Notes: generated by a model from the letters alone, not told the origin. DNA of 7,701 nucleotides from an uncultured Mycoplasmatota bacterium (GCA_948472605.1 CAOKUH010000073.1:1-7701); one strand, 5' to 3'. Positions 1 through 5,773 are shown, counted from the stretch's first letter. Numbers and translations are program-made.

Positions 1-109
1 ACCATTCTATAATGGTTTGTAAGATTTTGCTGTTTTAAAAGTGTTTAAGTTCCGGGCTGTAAATACTAACAAAATATATGTAAATAATTTGACATATATT
101 TTATTTTTC
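1..109. other. Gene-free leader region with two inverted repeats
   Basis: No convincing coding frame crosses this stretch: all three forward frames hit a stop within the first 40 bases, and the reverse frames are short and lack a start with a ribosome binding site. It holds a 6-bp inverted repeat with a 4-base loop at 1-16 (ACCATT / AATGGT), which also contains a TATAAT at 8-13 that could be a -10 box with its -35 outside the window. A perfect 11-bp inverted repeat lies at 71-81 / 92-102. I do not recognise an RNA family in 17-70. Confidence 0.4.
71..102. repeat. 11-bp perfect inverted repeat upstream of promoter
   Basis: AAAATATATGT at 71-81 is the exact reverse complement of ACATATATTTT at 92-102, with a 10-base spacer. 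Its centre lies about 58 bases before the predicted transcription start of the downstream membrane protein gene, a position typical for an activator or repressor site. It could instead be a weak, almost GC-free terminator hairpin of an upstream gene, since T-rich sequence follows. The repeat is directly visible; its function is not. Confidence 0.4.
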
Positions 110-138
110 TTGCCTTTTTTTTTTAATAAAGATATAAT
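110..138 (+). promoter_or_regulatory. Sigma-A-type promoter of the Ig-like membrane protein gene
   Basis: TTGCCT at 110-115 and a perfect TATAAT at 133-138 are separated by 17 bp, the optimal spacing. Transcription should start near 145. An AAGGGG ribosome binding site follows at 151-156, 9 bases before the ATG at 166, which supports that start codon. Confidence 0.75.
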
Positions 139-165
139 GGTGATTATGATAAGGGGATTGATATC

Positions 166-1905
166 ATGGATAATCAAAATTCAAATCAAATTAATGGCCT
201 AAATAATGAATCTGTTAATCAAGTGCCAAATAAAGATATAAATAATAATATGTCTACACGAAATGTCAATATGGGAGAAAATAATAGCGAATTTAATTCT
301 GTTACAATAGATAACGTTTTTAATGCTACACCAGTAACACCAAACGAAACGGGCTCTGTTTCTAATTTATCAACACCAGAAGTTCCTATTGAAAATATAG
401 AACCAGTAAAACCAAGTTTAGATGCAATATTAAATTCTAATGTTGATAATTTAAATGTAATAAATAATGCACCTTCAGATATGGCATCAAATATAGATAA
501 TGTTAATTTAGAAGCCAAAAATATAGCAGAACCAACTACTATTATGTCTGAACCATTAGATAGCGCTTTAAATGTTAATCAGCCAGTAGAACAAACTATT
601 AATGAGTTACCAAGTGATGCAGTTGTTGATAATAGTGGTGTAGGTTTAAATGAGCCAATTAATCTTAGTATAAATAGTACACCTGTAAATATGCTTGAAA
701 CTCCTATTTCAACTAATAATACTAATTCTGATACTGAAGCAAGTGGTGGAATAGTTAATACTATTAATATGGCTAATGAATCACCAGTAATAGAAACGAT
801 AGAAAATGTTAGTACACCAGTAAATAACAATATTTCTGATAATTCAAATTCAACTATTGATTCTAATGGAAGCGGAAGTACTATAGTAAATCAGATGCTA
901 AATAATAATTCTCCTGAACCAACACCAGTTGATAATTTTGATGCAGTTCCAAGACCTCCAATATTTGAAGATGAGGGAAAAAAGAAAAAAAATAAAAAAG
1001 GTAATTCAAAAGCATTGGTGTTATTATTAGTAATTATTTTAATAGCTTTAGTAGGTTTTGGAGTATATTATTTCTTAAATATGGCAAAATCAAAAGCAAA
1101 TAGTAATATAGTAAGTGCTAAAGAAGTAAAAATAGAATTAGGAGATGCTTTACCAACCGATTTAGGATTTTATGCAAATATAAGTGGTTATCAAAAAAGT
1201 GATTGTACATTAAATATTGACAATGTTGATATTAATAAAGTAGGGACTTCTAAATATACTATAACTTGTGGAAAACAAACAGAGGAAGGTTTGGTAATTA
1301 TTGATGATACTAAACCACCTAAAGTTGTAACTAATGATTTAGTAGTTTTAATAAATTCGACTTTAAAAGCTGAAGACTTTATTGATAGTTGTAATGATGC
1401 GTCAGGTTGTTCATATGCATTTATAACTGATGTAACTTCATTAACTAATAAAGTAGGAGATTATGATTTGGAAATATTAGTTAGTGATGAATATAATAAT
1501 CAAACAACAGTTACAGCACATGTTAGTATTTCAAAAACTGCTCCAGCAAGTTATTTAACATGTACTAAACCTAGCAGTTATTTAGAAGATATTCAAGCTA
1601 ATTATGGAATTACATATAAGATTGGGCTTGATAATAATAATGCATTTATGAATGCTAATAAAACAGCAGAATTTGTTTTTGATAGCTTAGAAAATTATAA
1701 TAATAATATTAGTTCATATAATGAAGCTATTGGTATAAATGGGGTAACAGGAACACCTAATTTTAATGAAGAAAACAAAACAATATCTATAAAAGCAAGT
1801 AATATGACATTAGAAGATTTAAATAAAGATTTAAATGGAAATACACCATCTGATGCAAATGTTTTAAAAGCATTTTTAACAGTACTTGGTTATAGTTGTA
1901 GATAA
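166..1905 (+). CDS. Single-pass membrane protein: Asn-rich cytoplasmic region, Ig-like extracellular domains
   Basis: This 579-residue protein has no recognised name. Residues 1-270 are low complexity, about one fifth asparagine and rich in Ser/Thr/Pro/acidic residues, with no Tyr, Trp or Cys, so they are probably disordered. A lysine cluster (272-278) precedes one hydrophobic helix (about 283-305). By the positive-inside rule the Asn-rich part is cytoplasmic and the rest is outside. The outside part has two bacterial Ig-like domains: about 316-382, and about 384-456, ending in a VGDYDLEILVSDEYNN-type strand pair as in DUF5011/HYR-like domains. A C-terminal domain spans about 462-579. All six cysteines are outside and fall into pairs (347/368, 409/415, 466/578), suggesting disulfides. 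There is no signal peptide, lipobox or sorting motif. The gene is transcribed alone, between its own promoter and terminator. An envelope or adhesion role is inference only. Confidence 0.85.
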   Translation: MDNQNSNQINGLNNESVNQVPNKDINNNMSTRNVNMGENNSEFNSVTIDNVFNATPVTPNETGSVSNLSTPEVPIENIEPVKPSLDAILNSNVDNLNVINNAPSDMASNIDNVNLEAKNIAEPTTIMSEPLDSALNVNQPVEQTINELPSDAVVDNSGVGLNEPINLSINSTPVNMLETPISTNNTNSDTEASGGIVNTINMANESPVIETIENVSTPVNNNISDNSNSTIDSNGSGSTIVNQMLNNNSPEPTPVDNFDAVPRPPIFEDEGKKKKNKKGNSKALVLLLVIILIALVGFGVYYFLNMAKSKANSNIVSAKEVKIELGDALPTDLGFYANISGYQKSDCTLNIDNVDINKVGTSKYTITCGKQTEEGLVIIDDTKPPKVVTNDLVVLINSTLKAEDFIDSCNDASGCSYAFITDVTSLTNKVGDYDLEILVSDEYNNQTTVTAHVSISKTAPASYLTCTKPSSYLEDIQANYGITYKIGLDNNNAFMNANKTAEFVFDSLENYNNNISSYNEAIGINGVTGTPNFNEENKTISIKASNMTLEDLNKDLNGNTPSDANVLKAFLTVLGYSCR

Positions 1906-1929
1906 AAAATCCTTTAGAAGGATTTTTTT
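1905..1929 (+). terminator. Intrinsic terminator after the Ig-like membrane protein gene
   Basis: AAAAATCCTT (1905-1914) pairs perfectly with AAGGATTTTT (1918-1927) around a TAG triloop, and the T run continues to 1929. The stem starts at the last base of the TAA stop codon, so it belongs to the upstream gene. The A-tract on the left arm could let it act in both directions. Confidence 0.85.
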
Positions 1930-1940
1930 GGTGTTTATAA

Positions 1941-1983
1941 TTATTTTAACTTTTCCAATTTACATATAATATAATTAAGGAGG
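1941..1983 (+). promoter_or_regulatory. Promoter and Shine-Dalgarno of the glycosyltransferase gene
   Basis: TATAAT at 1965-1970 has a weak -35 candidate (TTATTT, 1941-1946, 18-bp spacer). A second, overlapping TATAAT lies at 1970-1975. A perfect AAGGAGG at 1977-1983 stands only 4 bases before the ATG at 1988, which fixes that start. If the first -10 is used, the leader is only about 11 bases long and begins at the Shine-Dalgarno itself. The ribosome binding site is certain; the promoter is moderate because the -35 is poor. Confidence 0.55.
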
Positions 1984-1987
1984 AAAT

Positions 1988-3070
1988 ATGAAACCACTAA
2001 AAATTTATGTTTATGCTATATGTAAAAATGAAAGTAAATTCGTTGATAATTATATAAAAAGTATGAGTGAAGCTGATGGAATATATGTGTTAGATACAGG
2101 TTCAACAGATGATACTATAGAAAGATTAGAAAACCTAGGAGTAGTAGTAAAGCAAGAAATTATTGAACCATTTAGATTTGATACAGCTAGAAATTTGTCT
2201 TTAGAAATGGTTCCTAAAGATGCAGATATATGTGTATGTACTGATTTTGATGAAATTTTTTTACCAGGATGGCGAAAAGCATTAGAAAAGGCTTGGTTAG
2301 AAAAAAATCCTACTAGAGGAGAATATTTATATAATTGGAACTTTGATCAATATGGACAACCAGCAACAACATTTTATATTTCGAAAATCCATACTCGTCA
2401 TGATTATATATGGACACATCCTGTTCATGAAGTTTTGAAATGTGTTGGTAAAAGCGATAAAAGTATAATTATAGATGGAATAATTTTAAATCATCATCAA
2501 GATATAAATAAAAAAAGAACTAGTTATTTACCATTACTTGAAATGAGTGTTGAAGAGGATCCTAGCGATGATAGAAATATGCACTATTTAGGTAGAGAGT
2601 ATATGTATTATGGTAAATGGAATGAGGCAATAGAAACCTTAAAACGTCATTTAAATTTAAATAGTAGTGTTTGGAGGGATGAAAGAGCTGCATCTATGCG
2701 TTTTATAGCCAGATCTTATATTGGTTTAGACAAAAAGGAAGAGGCAAAAGAATGGTTTGAAAAAGCAATTTTAGAAGCACCATATTTAAGAGAGGGTTAT
2801 GTTGAATTAGCTAATTTATACTATCTTGAAGAAAATTATCTAAAAACTTATGAATTATTACAAGAAGCTAGTAAAATTAAAGAAAAACCAAAGACATATA
2901 TTAATGAAGAATTTTGTTGGAATGCTTATTTTTATGATCTTTTTAGCATAGTAGCTTATTATCTGGGAAAACAAGAAGAGGCAATAAATTATGTGAAAAA
3001 AGCAATAGAATTGGATAGAAATAATGAAAGATTAAAAGGTAACTTAGAAATTATGCAAAATAAAGCCTGA
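1988..3070 (+). CDS. Family 2 glycosyltransferase with C-terminal TPR repeats
   Basis: The protein has 360 residues. Residues 1 to about 120 are a GT-A fold, family 2 type: a strand with the nucleotide-sugar motif YVLDTGSTDDT (33-43), the FDTARNLSL motif (64-72), and a DxD-type metal site Asp86-Phe-Asp88 in CTDFDE. Two conserved His motifs follow, HPVHEVL (144-150) and LNHHQD (167-172), as in family 2 enzymes that continue into repeats. Four TPR-like helical pairs occupy about 196-225, 235-265, 267-298 and 316-347. The order GT2 then TPR resembles SunS-type peptide glycosyltransferases and related cytoplasmic enzymes. There is no signal peptide or membrane helix, so it should act in the cytosol on a protein, peptide or lipid acceptor that I cannot name. 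No bacteriocin precursor is adjacent. It has its own promoter and converges on the sortase gene. Confidence 0.9.
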   Translation: MKPLKIYVYAICKNESKFVDNYIKSMSEADGIYVLDTGSTDDTIERLENLGVVVKQEIIEPFRFDTARNLSLEMVPKDADICVCTDFDEIFLPGWRKALEKAWLEKNPTRGEYLYNWNFDQYGQPATTFYISKIHTRHDYIWTHPVHEVLKCVGKSDKSIIIDGIILNHHQDINKKRTSYLPLLEMSVEEDPSDDRNMHYLGREYMYYGKWNEAIETLKRHLNLNSSVWRDERAASMRFIARSYIGLDKKEEAKEWFEKAILEAPYLREGYVELANLYYLEENYLKTYELLQEASKIKEKPKTYINEEFCWNAYFYDLFSIVAYYLGKQEEAINYVKKAIELDRNNERLKGNLEIMQNKA

Positions 3071-3086
3071 CATTTGTCAGGTTATT
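3066..3086. terminator. Shared bidirectional terminator containing both stop codons
   Basis: CCTGACA (3066-3072) and TGTCAGG (3075-3081) form a perfect inverted repeat with a minimal loop. A short T-rich tail follows on the plus strand (TTATTAATTT from 3082), and a better one, CTTTATTTT, follows on the minus strand. The TGA of the glycosyltransferase (3068-3070) and the TGA of the sortase (3079-3077, minus) sit symmetrically in the two arms. The hairpin is clear; terminator strength is moderate. Confidence 0.7.
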
Positions 3087-4627
3087 AATTTGGCATGAAC
3101 TACTAAACGATCATTATAATTTGAACAAGTTGATAAAGTTATTATTTTATCGCCTGGATTAATTTCAACATTAAAGTCTTTAATACTTCTTCCTTTTATT
3201 AAATCAATATATTCTATATATTCTTCATCTGTTGCAAAGTATGTAGTTAGATAATCATTAGTTTTAGGAATTTTATAAATAGAGAATATTTCATATCGAT
3301 TACTTTCATAAAGTGTATCAAATGATATTATTAAATTTTCAGGATTAGAATACCATGATTCTTCATAAACATTTGATAATGTACTAAACATAAGATCATT
3401 GTATGACATACTATGACCATAAATTATTGTATTGGTATCAAGTTCATAATTGGAATTACGATAATCCATAAATATCCAACCATTAATATCGTAATTATGT
3501 TTAAAATTATGTTTTAAATAATAATCATTATCTTTAGCTTGAACAATAGGGTAATCTATATTAGTTTCATTAATTTTAATCCATCCTATAGTATCAGTAT
3601 TTATTGTTAATAGAGAGGCAATATAATTATTTTTTATTACTCTTGTGCTATCAGTTGGATCAGTAATTTCGGTATTTTCGTTATCTTTAATGGTTTCTTT
3701 AATCGTATCTTGAATTTCATTTACTTCTTGTAGAGAAACATAATTACTAATTGCTAAGTAACTAATTATACTAATTACTAAGACAATTAAAATAAGTCCA
3801 CATATTTTTAATGTATTAACTATTATTTGTTTAAATATATTGTTTTTTAAATAATCTTTTGAATAAACTAGTTCAATTCTTAATTTATTTTTTTTAATTT
3901 TTTGATTAACTTTTTTTAAATATTCAATTGTTTTATAATCTTTAATATTGGCATAAATAAGAATTCTAATATTTTTTATGCGTTCATTTACTAAAATATT
4001 TATAATATATTCTAAATCCTTTTTATCATATATATCTAAATGAATAGTTTTTAAATATTTATTTAAATTACAAAAAGCTAATAAATCATCTTTATCATCA
4101 TCGCTTAAATTTTCACTTATTCTTATATTCATTTTATAAAATATTTTCGAAAAACTAGTTAAATTATTGCTTTGCATAAAGTTGCTTATATAAAATACTT
4201 CTGTACGTGATTCAGAATGAATACCTTTTTTGTCAAACATTTCTAGCATAAATTGTTGAATACTTTCTGCTTCTATGTAAGTTATATTTTTATTTTCCAT
4301 TATTTTTTCATATAAGTTATATGATAATGGAGTTTTTTCTCTAATGCAAATAGCAGTGATATATGAATTTTTTTTTAATAAATCGATTATAAAAATAGCT
4401 AAGTCGTTATTTTCAAAAGTTGCTCGATAAATTTTTTTGTTTTCACATATTTCAACAATAAAAGCCGAGATTAGCTTTCGATTTTCTTCAATGTATTTAT
4501 TTGTAAAAACAAGTTCGCTATCATTCAATATATTTGTATTTGAAAGGTTAGGGGATATAGATTCTGATGGATCTTTGTATGAAAAAATAATAGAGTCGTT
4601 ATAAACACCAATTTGTATTTTTTGCAT
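3077..4627 (-). CDS. Class B sortase with large N-terminal cytoplasmic domain
   Basis: The protein has 516 residues, about twice the usual class B sortase length. Residues from about 336 to 516 are the sortase: GWIKINETNIDYPIVQ (348-363), DNDYYLKHNF, GWIFMDYRN (383-391), catalytic His405 in IIYGHSM, catalytic Cys501 in LSTCS, and Arg507 in NDRLVVHAKL. The helix at about 466-487 before the last strands is a class B trait. One membrane helix (about 271-294) and an acidic, Asn/Thr-rich linker (about 300-335) precede it. Residues 1-270 carry no signal peptide and match no family I know; they look like alternating strands and helices (for example LKTIHLDIYD, IKNIRILIY, LRIELVYS, roughly 30 residues apart). 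The N-terminus is predicted inside and the catalytic domain outside, where the sole cysteine is Cys501. The likely substrate is the divergent NPQTG protein. The start is supported by GGTGGTGA 7 bases upstream. Confidence 0.93.
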   Translation of the reverse strand: MQKIQIGVYNDSIIFSYKDPSESISPNLSNTNILNDSELVFTNKYIEENRKLISAFIVEICENKKIYRATFENNDLAIFIIDLLKKNSYITAICIREKTPLSYNLYEKIMENKNITYIEAESIQQFMLEMFDKKGIHSESRTEVFYISNFMQSNNLTSFSKIFYKMNIRISENLSDDDKDDLLAFCNLNKYLKTIHLDIYDKKDLEYIINILVNERIKNIRILIYANIKDYKTIEYLKKVNQKIKKNKLRIELVYSKDYLKNNIFKQIIVNTLKICGLILIVLVISIISYLAISNYVSLQEVNEIQDTIKETIKDNENTEITDPTDSTRVIKNNYIASLLTINTDTIGWIKINETNIDYPIVQAKDNDYYLKHNFKHNYDINGWIFMDYRNSNYELDTNTIIYGHSMSYNDLMFSTLSNVYEESWYSNPENLIISFDTLYESNRYEIFSIYKIPKTNDYLTTYFATDEEYIEYIDLIKGRSIKDFNVEINPGDKIITLSTCSNYNDRLVVHAKLIT

Positions 4628-4634
4628 AATTTAA

Positions 4635-4642
4635 TCACCACC
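4635..4642 (-). promoter_or_regulatory. Ribosome binding site of the sortase gene
   Basis: Read on the minus strand this is GGTGGTGA, continuing into TT. It matches the anti-Shine-Dalgarno complement GGAGGTGAT with a single mismatch and lies 7 bases before the ATG at 4627. This supports the long N-terminal domain as genuinely translated rather than a frame extension. Confidence 0.7.
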
Positions 4643-4663
4643 AAAATTTATTCTTATATTAAT

Positions 4664-4672
4664 ATGATAACA
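4664..4672 (-). promoter_or_regulatory. Probable extended -10 promoter of the sortase gene
   Basis: On the minus strand TGTTATCAT is an extended -10 element (TG, one base, TATCAT). The hexamer 17 bp upstream (TGTAAA, 4692-4687) is a weak -35, which extended -10 promoters tolerate. The transcript would start near 4657, giving a leader of about 30 bases. A 10-bp palindrome, ATATTAATAT, overlaps the start region at 4656-4665. Confidence 0.4.
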
Positions 4673-4691
4673 CAAAATAACATAATTTTAC

Positions 4692-4709
4692 ATTTTTTTG
4701 CAAAAAAAT
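4692..4709. repeat. 18-bp perfect palindrome midway between the divergent genes
   Basis: ATTTTTTTGCAAAAAAAT is fully self-complementary. Its centre (4700/4701) coincides with the middle of the 145-bp gap (4628-4772) between the sortase and its presumed substrate gene. It abuts the -35 positions of both predicted promoters. It may be an operator for shared control, or an A-tract/T-tract element that shapes the DNA. Its function is inferred. Confidence 0.5.
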
Positions 4710-4729
4710 ATAGATTTTAGGTATTTTTA

Positions 4730-4738
4730 TGCTATAAT
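4730..4738 (+). promoter_or_regulatory. Extended -10 promoter of the NPQTG surface protein gene
   Basis: TGCTATAAT is a perfect extended -10 element with TATAAT at 4733-4738. No good -35 exists 16-18 bp upstream, where the edge of the palindrome lies. The transcript should start near 4745. A Shine-Dalgarno with core GAGGT (4762-4766) lies 6 bases before the ATG at 4773. Confidence 0.7.
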
Positions 4739-4772
4739 TAAAACATACTAATAAGTAGAAAGAGGTAAAGAA

Positions 4773-5402
4773 ATGAAAAAAGTTATGGGATTAATCGTTT
4801 TAGCAATGATGATATTATTACCAGTTGGCGTTAATGCTGCACTAGATTTCTCTGGTTTTACTTGTGACGATAGAGTAGTTGCAGATGACGGAAGTGTTAC
4901 AAAAACATGTTATATTAGAGGAAAGGCAACAGATGGAAGTTCAATTAATCAGTTTACAGGGACATTGACATTACAAAATATGTCAGTTAAATCAATTACT
5001 GCAAGTTCTCCTTGGACAAACAATAATGGAAATTCAACTAATTTAAGCTTTAGTGCATCTACAAGTGTAACAAATAGTGATTTTACTATAGCAACTATTG
5101 TTTTATCTGTTAATAATTTAGCAGAAAAATGTGCTGTACAATTTATTCCTTGTTATGATGACAATGGATTTGGTTGTAGAAATACTGTTGAAGTAACAGA
5201 AAATCATGTTTGTAAAATAGTTGATGGAAAATACTATGGTAAAAATGGAACTGAAGTAACAGCAGAAGTTTATAATGCAGAATGTGTTAATAATCCTCAA
5301 ACTGGTAACTTTGTACCTTATATTGTAATCATTGCTGGAATTGCATTAGCAATTGGCGTATTTACAATTTCACGTAAAAATACAAAATTATATAAAATAT
5401 AG
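4773..5402 (+). CDS. Secreted Cys-rich surface protein with NPQTG sortase sorting signal
   Basis: The precursor has 209 residues. Residues 1-22 are a signal peptide (KK, hydrophobic core, likely cleavage after VNA). The C-terminus is a full cell-wall sorting signal: NPQTG at 174-178, hydrophobic helix VPYIVIIAGIALAIGVFTI (181-199), then the basic tail RKNTKLYKI. NPQT[N/G] is the class B sortase motif type rather than LPXTG, which fits the divergent class B sortase. The mature part has a Ser/Thr/Asn-rich probable beta-sandwich (about 23-118). A Cys-rich segment (120-171) follows, ending in CKIVDGKYYGKNGTEVTAE, a motif style I associate with surface proteins of uncultured Firmicutes (from memory, not searched). 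Seven cysteines (31, 46, 120, 127, 135, 147, 171) suggest disulfides with one free. The ligand is unknown, and no haem-binding NEAT signature is evident. Confidence 0.9.
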   Translation: MKKVMGLIVLAMMILLPVGVNAALDFSGFTCDDRVVADDGSVTKTCYIRGKATDGSSINQFTGTLTLQNMSVKSITASSPWTNNNGNSTNLSFSASTSVTNSDFTIATIVLSVNNLAEKCAVQFIPCYDDNGFGCRNTVEVTENHVCKIVDGKYYGKNGTEVTAEVYNAECVNNPQTGNFVPYIVIIAGIALAIGVFTISRKNTKLYKI

Positions 5403-5407
5403 TTTTT

Positions 5408-5430
5408 AGCTTCCATAAGGAAGTTTTTTT
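5408..5430 (+). terminator. Intrinsic terminator after the NPQTG surface protein gene
   Basis: CTTCC (5410-5414) pairs with GGAAG (5419-5423) around an ATAA loop; a G-T and an A-T pair extend the stem, and seven T follow (5424-5430). It starts 5 bases after the TAG stop and separates this gene from the thrS leader. Confidence 0.8.
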
Positions 5431-5456
5431 ATGTTCGAAGTTATTCGTGAATATAT

Positions 5457-5485
5457 TTGACAATTAATATTTTTAGTGCTAAAAT
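5457..5485 (+). promoter_or_regulatory. Strong sigma-A promoter of the thrS T-box leader
   Basis: A perfect TTGACA (5457-5462), a 17-bp spacer and TAAAAT (5480-5485) are present, with TG at 5477-5478 making an extended -10. The transcript should start near 5492, just before Stem I of the T-box. Confidence 0.88.
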
Positions 5486-5500
5486 CTCCTTATAAATTGT

Positions 5501-5695
5501 TAATGAAAGACAATATTTTATTAATCTTTTTAAAAGAGAGTTCATGGTTGGTGGAAATGAATAAAATAGATAATAAAGTTACTACTTTCTAGAGGGATTA
5601 ATTCTCCCCGGTGTGATTCCGTTATCATAAATTAAGTATAATAAAGGATGGTACCGCAAGTCATTGCTCCTTAGTGAGATTGACTTGCTTTTTTT
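5501..5695 (+). promoter_or_regulatory. Threonine T-box riboswitch (tRNA-Thr sensing) of thrS
   Basis: All landmarks of a T-box are visible. Stem I is closed by GAAAG (5505-5509) and CTTTC (5585-5589). AGAGAG (5535-5540) and GGTTGGTGGAAATG (5546-5559) are the conserved distal Stem I elements. The specifier is ACT (5581-5583), a Thr codon, followed by the expected purine. The T-box is AAGGATGGTACCGC (5644-5657). In the antiterminator, AAGGA (5644-5648) pairs with TCCTT (5668-5672) and GCAA (5656-5659) with TTGC (5664-5667), leaving the 7-base bulge TGGTACC. TGGT matches a tRNA ending in ACCA. Uncharged tRNA-Thr would stabilise this form and allow thrS transcription. Confidence 0.95.
5656..5695 (+). 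terminator. T-box regulated terminator hairpin
   Basis: GCAAGTCA (5656-5663) pairs with TGACTTGC (5681-5688), with an inner CTC/GAG helix, followed by seven T (5689-5695). The left arm and loop are the same bases needed for the antiterminator, so the two structures exclude each other. When tRNA-Thr is charged, this hairpin should stop transcription. Confidence 0.93.
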
Positions 5696-5762
5696 ATTCT
5701 AGAAAGTTAAACAATTTATAAATAATTATCAGTGTTTTGTAATTTAATTTATAAAAAGAAAG

Positions 5763-5767
5763 AAGGA
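5763..5767 (+). promoter_or_regulatory. Ribosome binding site that fixes the thrS start
   Basis: AAGGA, within AGAAGGATTT, lies 6 bases before the ATG at 5774. The reading frame stays open upstream to a GTG at 5732, but that codon has no ribosome binding site, and the Shine-Dalgarno would then sit inside the coding region. The ATG at 5774 is therefore the start. Confidence 0.85.
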
Positions 5768-5773
5768 TTTAAA

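Noticed and set aside
89..94. Perfect TTGACA as the -35 of the first gene's promoter
   Set aside because: No -10 lies 16-18 bp downstream; the TATAAT at 133 is 38 bp away and pairs better with TTGCCT at 110-115. The hexamer overlaps the inverted repeat.
219..830. Open frames on the minus strand inside the Ig-like membrane protein gene (219-518 and 579-830)
   Set aside because: They lie opposite a low-complexity Asn-rich coding region, have no Shine-Dalgarno, and their composition is the mirror of the plus-strand codons.
166..975. Tandem repeats in the Asn-rich region (for example STPVN at residues 171-175 and 216-220)
   Set aside because: The recurrences are short and irregular without a constant period, so this is compositional bias rather than a repeat array.
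166..1905. The Ig-like protein as a second sortase substrate
   Set aside because: It ends in VLGYSCR with no LPXTG/NPQTG motif, C-terminal hydrophobic helix or basic tail; it is held by its internal membrane helix.
5118..5300. 60-residue open frame on the minus strand inside the NPQTG protein gene
   Set aside because: It is antisense to a well-supported gene, has no ribosome binding site, and the Ile/Phe/Cys/Ser-rich product looks like a shadow frame.
5732..5773. GTG-initiated 14-residue N-terminal extension of threonyl-tRNA synthetase
   Set aside because: The GTG has no ribosome binding site, the true Shine-Dalgarno lies inside the extension, and the extra residues resemble no ThrRS N-terminus or TGS domain.
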